Assembly (NCBI RefSeq): GCF_000001735.4
Contig: NC_003070.9
Coordinates: forward strand, 20,197,971-20,261,970
DNA from: Arabidopsis thaliana
Lineage: Eukaryota > Streptophyta > Magnoliopsida > Brassicales > Brassicaceae
Direction of reading: 5' to 3'
DNA: 64,000 nt
Below, one piece after another: positions 57,240 through 64,000 of the stretch. Position 1 is the stretch's first letter; the number at the start of each line of letters is the position of its first letter. The translations under genes and the position numbers were made by a program. The notes beneath the pieces are model-generated. The model was not told where the DNA came from. It searched no databases and saw nothing but the letters and a program-made list of their open reading frames with translations.

Positions 57240-58365
57240 ATGGCGAGCAATATCATCTTGTTCGAGGATATCTTCGTGGTCGATCAGTTAGACCCTGATG
57301 GCAAAAAGTTCGATAAAGGTATACACTTTATTAGCCTCACTCACGATTTCTAGTACTTCTCATGGCTTACATCGACGTTTGTTCATAGCTGTTTAGTTCA
57401 TGTATGTATTGTGAATGAGTTCTTCCGTTTATCCTTTTTTGGTCTGAGTGTGTGGGTTTTGTGGAAAAATTTAACTTTTTAAGTTTTTAGTCTCCCCCAA
57501 GTTTTGTTCTGTCTTCAGATTGAGTGGCTTTCTCTTAAACCTACAATGATTTTTGTTGTGTTTGTGGTTACAGTTACTCGCGTTCAAGCTACGAGCCACA
57601 ACTTGGAAATGTTTATGCATTTAGATGTTAATACAGAGGTTTATCCATTGGCTGTTGGTGATAAGTTCACACTTGCGTTGGCTCCTACGCTGAATCTCGA
57701 TGGAACCCCTGATACCGGTTATTTTACTCCGGTAATAAACTCTACTGCTTTTTATTTAGTTGTTTTGTTTTGAGTATATACACAGTCTCTTGTTTGCTTG
57801 GCCAAATTTCCATGAATGGTAACTTTGAACCCGTATCTGGATTTTGTTAGGATATAACTGTTAATGCTGCTAAATGGTTGATATTATAACTCTGTTGGCT
57901 GATTCGAGAAGCCTGTCTATCTAGGAATAAGAGGAGACATGGAATTTTAACAAGCTTTAGTTCTTGAATCTTCAAGATCTAAATTTGAAAACCAAGAATG
58001 TGTATGCATATCTAAACATTAATCTTATCTAGTTTTCATCTCGATACATTACAGGGAGCAAAGAAAACACTTGCCGATAAGTATGAATACATAATGCACG
58101 GGAAGCTTTACAAGATCTCTGAGCGTGACGGCAAAACTCCAAAAGCGTAAGAATCCCATATAACCCCCCCATATCAAAATAATTCAATCCAATTCAACTC
58201 ACATATCAAACCATCATGTTTTATTTTATTTTCTTTAAATTATGTGTTTCCAGAGAGCTATATGTTTCGTTTGGCGGCCTCCTGATGTTGCTTAAGGGAG
58301 ATCCAGCTCACATTTCTCACTTCGAACTCGACCAGAGGCTCTTCCTACTCATGAGGAAGCTGTGA
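57240..58365 (+). CDS. NRPB8A: RNA polymerase common subunit RPB8
   Basis: Small OB-fold subunit shared by nuclear RNA polymerases. Four coding exons: 57240-57318, 57574-57731, 58055-58146 and 58254-58365, total 146 residues, the usual RPB8 length. Motifs include the N-terminal [39 protein letters not shown], and [14 protein letters not shown]. The conserved C-terminal [17 protein letters not shown] then ends with [12 protein letters not shown]. The start codon follows directly after the leader-intron acceptor. Probably At1g54250. It interrupts the winged-helix array but is unrelated to it in sequence. Confidence 0.96.
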
Positions 58366-58610
58366 GGTGCCATTTTTTCGGATAAAAACTGAATTAATAG
58401 AGAGCTTGATCTAATGTTTAACTTTTACTACTTCAACTCTTGCAATTTTCATGAAGCAACTCTTGTGCAAAAGCAAGTTTTTCCGTTCCGTTTTAAATCC
58501 CATTCCACAAATTGACTGCTCCGGTCCGGTGAAATGTACTATTTGTAGCTCTAAGCTATTGATGAAGATAAGCAATTGAGACCAAGAACATAACAAAAAA
58601 CACAGACAAA

Positions 58611-58646
58611 GACACAGTTTTTTTTTTGGTCAAGGACACAGTTTTG
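58611..58646 (-). mobile_element. Micro-retroinsertion in the NRPB8A 3' flank
   Basis: GACACAGTTTT recurs on both sides of a T run and GGTCAAG (about 58611-58646). Read on the minus strand it is CTTGACC plus poly(A) between short direct repeats, the same footprint as at 9566. Confidence 0.6.
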
Positions 58647-58985
58647 TTTCTTCTCTAACCAATTTTCACTACACTCTTATCTTCTAACAACAATATGAAG
58701 CAATAAAGCTCGAAAAATAGATTCTGAGCCAAAAATAGAGTGTTTTCTCTAATCCATGCTTGTGTTTTCTCTAGTCCATGTTTGTGTTCTTGCTTCTTTG
58801 AGACTGGGAGAATATATCTTGGACGGTCGAGATTAGTCTTAAAAATTCTGAACAGATCAAGATTTAATTTTAAATCTGTATAGTGGGCCATGTTTAGGCC
58901 CAATAAAAGCTTTTGATGAGGCCTTCTAAATGGTATATATTTCGACTTGAAGAGAAAGAAAAAACAACTAGAAAATCGGAAGAAT

Positions 58986-59115
58986 AAATGGACGGTGGAA
59001 GAAGGAAGCCCTTCTCGCCGGACTAGCCAAGCACGGTTCCGGAAAATGGACAAGTATTTTAGACGATCCAGAGTTCGCGGCTCAACTTCTAGATCGCACA
59101 AACATTAACCTCAAG
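58986..59115 (+). pseudogene. Frameshifted Myb/SANT exon of winged-helix copy 3
   Basis: The sequence reads KWTVEE, then after a one-base shift EALLAGLAKHGSGKWTSILD and LLDRTNINLK, ending at a GT donor after 59115. With DKWRNIKK from the next exon this is the single-Myb domain of TRB proteins, including the KDKWRN signature. No in-frame ATG precedes it, and the ATG at 58988 gives only twelve codons. Confidence 0.8.
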
Positions 59116-59243
59116 GTAATCGAAAATTCCCAAAATCCCATTCGTCTTCCATGGAAATCGATTTTTGAGATTTATTATGTGGAATTAGGTCGAAATTTGG
59201 GTATTAATGTTGTATTGTTTATTCTTATTGCCCAAATTTCAAG

Positions 59244-61206
59244 GATAAATGGCGTAATATAAAGAAATCAAGGACACAATCACTCGAATCTACCTCCATT
59301 TTCACTTCACCTTCAGAGACTTCTCGTTCTGTTGTTAGCTATGAGGCTTCTCCTAGTAGTTCATCTGATATGAGCAATGATGCTAGGTTTGTTATATTTA
59401 GAGATTTTTTAGAATTGGTATGTTCTAAGTTCTAACAGGTTCTTCTTTACCTTGTTGCAAGGTATGATGCGATGGTTTTTGAGGCTGTATCAACAATTAA
59501 TGATGAAAATGGTTCCAATCTCAAAGAGATTCTCAGATTTATCGAGGTGAAGAGGATATATACATTGAAGTCCTTTGTGTTTTTCATGGTTTATATTTGA
59601 CATTCATTAGTCAGTTTATCTCAATTTCTTGTCATAGTTATTTCCTTGGGTTTCATTATACTCTCTTCTCTGAATACAGAATGCTAAGTTTTCACCTGAA
59701 ATGAGTCGATAGATTGTGTAGTCTGAAGTGAGTCAATAGTAACTGATCACAATGGACAGAACATAAGGATTTTTAGGATAGTTATCTGACAATTAGTTGG
59801 TAACTTCTGAGGTTGTAGATATATGTAGTGAGTATTCTAACACAACCATGATGACTGCAAACACTCTGATACCATTGGAATAGCATTACTAACTGCTGTT
59901 GGAACCTCTTTGTTGCGCCGCCCAGGTTACTGAAATTCATACCCAGGAAACTTGTGGTTTCATTTTTCCTCCTTATAACATTTGACTCCAAGCATGAATC
60001 CTTTTTATCACCAATGCTGCTGCATTACATTCTCTTATTACTGTTTCTCTATTGTATCCTGGTTCAAGCTTTGAAAAATATCATTTGGATAAACTCTTAT
60101 ATTTACGTTCAACCTTAACATCAAGAATATGAATTACATTGAATCCAGTTGGAAGTTAATCTTTGTGGTTTATCAATTGCAGGGACAACATGAGGTTCCA
60201 CAAAACTTTAAGAAACTGTTGAGTTATAGCCTGGGAATCCTTGTTTCTCAAGACAAACTCAAAAAGGTAACTAGTGTTGTTTTTCTTAATGCGCGGTTTG
60301 TCACAAGCCTATCTACTTTTCTCCATACCCCCAATATCTATATGACAAGATGTAGTAATAATAAACCTGAGTTATATTATATGATAAACTCAAAAATTAC
60401 TTTATAAATGCAGGTACGAAATCGTTACAAAATCTCAGTTACGAAAGCAATTAAGCCAACACTCACCCTGCGTCCAAAAGATTCCACGAAGCCACCAGAG
60501 TTACCAAGTACTTCTGTGATATTAACATCAAAAGAAACACATGAGATAGACCCAGCAGCAAATAGAGAAGCAGAAGGAATGAATGAGTTGGCAAAAGAAA
60601 ACAACGTAATCTTACTCCTTTTAATTACATGTTGCTCATCCAATTTACAGTATCATAGCAACAAAAGATATGATCCCTTGTGGTTGATCAATTTCAAGAC
60701 TGGTACGAGGAGCAACAAGACTTTAGGATGTTTTTGAGTGAGTGCCTGATAATTCTCGTTTCTCAAGGCAAACTGGAAAAGGTATATTTTTCTTAATTGC
60801 TCAGCTATTTATTGATGCATCATCATCTATCTATAACAAGATCATTTGTAATTCTTATGATTGATTAAAATCAGAAAATCTCCCAAATTGCAGGTATTGG
60901 ATCGCTACAAGATATCAGAATTAGAAAACAAAGTGTTGGAAGTAGCACCAGAAGTTGTAGCAATGAAACTAGCAGAGTCAGATAACAAAAGGTTGATAGC
61001 AGCAGAGGCAGTCGAAGAAGAAGAACGAATGCACAAGTTAGTAGAAGAAAGCCACACGATGCTTCAATTATGCTTAGAGATCCACCAACAATGTAATCTC
61101 AACAAAACTCACATGGTACATCAATCCATCATCATCACCATGATCATCACTGTCTTTTGCTTTGTTTCTTGCAGGTGCTCTTGGCCAAGAGGTTGTTCTA
61201 CTGTAA
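59244..61206 (+). pseudogene. Winged-helix TRB-like copy 3, probably degenerate
   Basis: Exons by homology: 59244-59386 (DKWRNIKK, Ser-rich), 59462-59546, 60183-60266, 60414-60605, a duplicate winged-helix exon 60698-60781, then 60894-61092 and 61175-61206. Winged-helix text: DAMVFEAVSTINDENGSNLK, LLSYSLGILVSQDKLKK, VRNRYKIS; and the duplicate FRMFLSECLIILVSQGKLEK, VLDRYKIS. The acceptor before 60698 has changed from CAG to CAA, so a splice one base later breaks the frame. Starting at ATG 59370 and reading through 60605, a 169-residue product ending at 60737 is possible; the annotated gene (probably At1g54260) may be this. The coiled-coil and the LGQEVVLL end remain open but appear unreachable. 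Confidence 0.65.
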
Positions 61207-62524
61207 AAGAAAACCAAGTATCTATCTAGTTTGCTTCAATCTATATTTTACTTAACTAACCACTTGAGTTTTGTTTTTGTAGTTCTTAAACACAGGTTTA
61301 TATGGTTGTAATGGTGAACTAATGTTCACTGTTTTGTTCATAAAAAGATAGCTTTTTTTTTTTTTGCTAAAAAACAATGACGTGTCTATGGAGTCTTGTG
61401 AATGCTTTGCTACGTCATAAAGCATCAAAAGGTGCTGGAAAGAATAAGCTTTTCCAAAAGAAAATTTGGTCTTTTTTTCTAATTAAAAAGTTTGGTATTG
61501 GCGTATGGAAGTACAACACTACTACTCATATTTCCACTTGAAAACAACATTTTGTGATTGTGATTTGATATTTTCTGGTGTGTGTTAGTATGCAATTGCG
61601 ATTCATTATTCATAGTCTCTTTTGACATTGGTGTAAAATAACTTGATTGGTAACAATATTTTCCCTACTAGTTTAGGAAAAGTATAAAGAGGTGAGAAAA
61701 ATCTCAAATCGAAAAGGAAGAGGAAAGTGGGGGTAAAGTTGGAAATATAAAAATTTTGGAAAAGTAGAACAATTAGAAAGAGGAAAACCCTAAAAAAAAA
61801 AAGAGGGGGACTATATAACTGGCTAACACGTATTGGGTTGAGTCTCTCTCTACCTCAATTTATATTATTTGCTTCAATCTTCTCTTTATCGCTCCACCAG
61901 ATCCAAGTTCGCGAGATTTCAAGCTCTCTAACAAAGTTCTTCACTTTTACTCTCAAAGCTTTCATCTTTCATTCAACTACTTAAGCTCCAAGGTTCGGAA
62001 ATATTTTTTTTACTTTTCTCTGCGATTTGTTCCTTTTCTTATGAACGATTGGATCTCGAGTCTGATTTACTCTCTTTGCGATGGAATTTGTTCTGGGTCG
62101 TTTTCAAAATTGACGCTTGTTAATCTATAATTCGTCATCGGATTCAATTAGTCCGTGAAACCCTTCAATTCGTTTATCTCAAATCGATTTGGGTTAGGTT
62201 TTGATTTCGACACTTATGTTAAAATCATCCAAAGCTTTTATCTTCGATTTTGGACAACTTTGTGTATATTATATGCTTTCATGGAGAGATAGATGTTTTT
62301 GAATGGTATCTGTTATGATAATTGGATGAACCATATTTCCTATATCTCTCCTGACATCGAATAATTCAGATATTAATGCTTGTGTTCCTCTCTATATGGA
62401 ACTTCAAGTTTGGCTATTCTGTTACATTCTTACTTTTGCACAACTCTCTCTGGCTATAAGATTTAAGAATCATCTCTAGCTATCTGGGTTCTAAACTATT
62501 GTTTCTTTTGTGTATTGTTGTAGT
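61207..62524. promoter_or_regulatory. eIF4A-2 promoter and intron-containing leader
   Basis: The 3' flank of copy 3 continues to about 61350. AT-rich promoter sequence with CTATATAA near 61811 follows. The CT-rich leader begins at about 61840. A leader intron of about 530 bases (GT at 61993 after CTCCAAG, AG at 62522-62523) ends one base before the start codon. Confidence 0.7.
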
Positions 62525-64000
62525 ATGGCAGGATCCGCACCGGAAGGAACACAATTTGATACGCGTCAGTTTGACCAGAGGCTGAATGAAGTGTAAGTCC
62601 TAAGATCTTTAGTTTCATTACTCGTTTTTGATGAGATTTTTTTTGTATTTGCTAATCTTATTGTTTGTTTGGGTGCAGTCTCGATGGACAGGATGAGTTC
62701 TTCACCTCATATGATGAGGTCCATGAGAGCTTTGATGCCATGGGTTTGCAAGAGAATCTTCTTAGGGGTATCTATGCTTACGGTAAGTGAAGAAGGTTTA
62801 AAGAAACAACCTTTTGTTTGTTATGTTGGGATTCCTATTAACTTTATCGTATGTGCTCTTTCCTGTGATTGATTGGTTGATTTTTTTCTAGGTTTCGAAA
62901 AGCCTTCTGCTATTCAGCAAAGAGGAATTGTACCCTTTTGCAAGGGTCTTGATGTGATCCAGCAGGCACAGTCTGGTACTGGAAAAACCGCCACTTTCTG
63001 CTCTGGTGTCTTGCAGCAGCTTGACTATGCCCTTCTCCAGTGCCAGGCTCTCGTTTTGGCTCCCACCAGAGAGCTTGCTCAGCAGATTGAGAAGGTCATG
63101 CGTGCCCTTGGTGACTACCAAGGTGTCAAGGTTCATGCCTGTGTTGGTGGAACCAGTGTCCGTGAGGATCAGCGCATTCTCCAGGCTGGTGTTCATGTTG
63201 TCGTTGGAACTCCCGGTCGTGTTTTTGACATGCTTAGAAGACAATCTCTCCGCCCTGACTGCATCAAGATGTTTGTCCTTGATGAAGCTGATGAAATGCT
63301 CTCCCGTGGTTTCAAGGATCAGGTTTGTTATCTTCTTCAAAGTTTGAATCTACCCTCTGTGGTTATCTCTGATATTGACTTGGTTTTGTGTTGTTTTCTG
63401 GTGAATTTGCAGATCTATGACATATTCCAGCTTCTCCCACCAAAGATTCAGGTTGGAGTGTTCTCTGCGACAATGCCTCCGGAAGCTTTGGAGATCACAA
63501 GAAAATTCATGAGCAAACCAGTGAGAATCTTGGTGAAACGTGATGAGCTCACACTTGAAGGTATCAAGCAATTCTACGTGAACGTGGAGAAAGAAGACTG
63601 GAAGCTTGAGACTCTCTGCGATCTCTACGAGACTCTAGCCATCACTCAGAGTGTCATCTTTGTCAACACTCGTCGCAAGGTCGACTGGCTCACAGACAAA
63701 ATGAGAAGCCGTGACCACACAGTCTCAGCAACTCATGGAGACATGGACCAAAACACCAGAGACATCATCATGAGAGAGTTCAGGTCTGGCTCGTCTCGTG
63801 TTCTAATCACAACCGATCTCTTGGCTCGTGGTATCGATGTGCAGCAAGTCTCTCTAGTCATAAACTTTGACCTCCCAACTCAGCCAGAGAATTACCTTCA
63901 CCGTATCGGAAGAAGTGGAAGGTTCGGGAGAAAGGGTGTGGCGATTAACTTTGTGACTCTTGATGATCAGAGAATGCTGTTTGATATTCAGAAATTCTAC
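62525..64000 (+). CDS. EIF4A2: DEAD-box translation initiation factor eIF4A (3' end missing)
   Basis: ATP-dependent RNA helicase of the cap-binding eIF4F complex, cytosolic. Coding exons 62525-62592, 62679-62782, 62892-63322 and 63413 to the window edge give 397 residues; about 15 C-terminal residues lie outside. All DEAD-box motifs are readable: the Q motif ([12 protein letters not shown]), [27 protein letters not shown], the FVNTRRK segment, [14 protein letters not shown] and [13 protein letters not shown]. The N-terminus is [17 protein letters not shown]. Probably At1g54270, eIF4A-2; its close paralog elsewhere in the genome differs slightly, so the isoform rests on gene order. Confidence 0.97.

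Larger units (their letters stand above)
52432..58835 (+). repeat. Promoter-like block repeated four times
   Basis: ACGGTCGAGATTA or a one-base variant lies at 52432-52444, 54493-54505, 56834-56846 and 58823-58835, each followed within about 100 bases by GGGCC/GGCCC motifs and CCCATTA or CCCAAT. The four copies stand before winged-helix copies 1 and 2, NRPB8A and copy 3. A second block (AAAGTTGACTTTAA type, then TAGGCC and CGGCCCAAT/TGGCCCAAT) is shared by copies 1 and 2 only (about 52447-52515 and 54650-54710). Confidence 0.8.

Noticed and set aside
63006-63347. Open frames offset or antisense to eIF4A-2 exons
   Set aside because: Shadows of a strongly codon-biased real exon.

Overview
The window reads as plant nuclear DNA: short exons split by AT-rich GT-AG introns, TC-rich leaders, G-boxes and a miR169 complement. 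The protein set in this order (ALDH7B4, USE1, CCX4, RSH3, TAF9, SPL2/DAL2, NF-YA5, CID3, BRX-like 3, BIG GRAIN 1-like, ATG12a, E2 of pyruvate dehydrogenase, RPB8, eIF4A-2) matches Arabidopsis thaliana chromosome 1 at about At1g54100 to At1g54270. That placement is from recall. The exon boundaries were read from splice sites and reading frame and close exactly for every intact multi-exon gene.

Layout. 0-6.1 kb: the 5' end of ALDH7B4 (minus), the SNARE gene USE1, and CCX4. A decayed copy of CCX4's promoter, leader and N-terminus lies directly upstream of USE1. 6.1-13.2 kb: gene-poor, with a Helitron-like end, a tRNA-derived SINE with target-site duplication, one small basic protein gene carrying a micro-retroinsertion downstream, a MITE-like element and a G-box cluster. 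13.2-27.0 kb: dense genes. RSH3 (chloroplast ppGpp), TAF9 (minus) divergent from SPL2/DAL2, which converges on NF-YA5 (minus, miR169 site in the 3' UTR), then CID3 (minus). 27-37.9 kb: repeats and a transposon relic, BRX-like 3, a decayed GIP1-like (DUF1296) pseudogene, then 5 kb of AT-rich DNA with a 17-G tract. 37.9-52.3 kb: a BIG GRAIN 1-like gene, a 4.3 kb spacer, ATG12a, a proline-rich membrane protein, an L18ae-like small membrane protein (minus), and mitochondrial PDC-E2 (minus, 19 coding exons, one GC-AG intron).

52.4-61.2 kb is the most unusual part: three tandem relatives of the TRB (Myb + H1/H5 winged-helix) family, with the RNA polymerase subunit gene NRPB8A between copies 2 and 3. 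Copies 1 and 2 have lost the Myb exon and now start in a later exon. Copy 3 still has a recognisable Myb exon, but with no start codon and a one-base frameshift. Copy 1 has doubled its coiled-coil exon. Copy 3 has doubled its winged-helix exon pair, and one duplicate has lost its splice acceptor. The same promoter-like block sits before all three copies and before NRPB8A, and the NRPB8A leader resembles the eIF4A-2 leader. The window ends inside eIF4A-2.

Most genes here are unrelated housekeeping or regulatory genes. The recurring theme is local duplication that moves promoters and first exons around: CCX4 to USE1, the winged-helix array to NRPB8A, and eIF4A-2 with NRPB8A. No previously undescribed multi-gene system could be supported.
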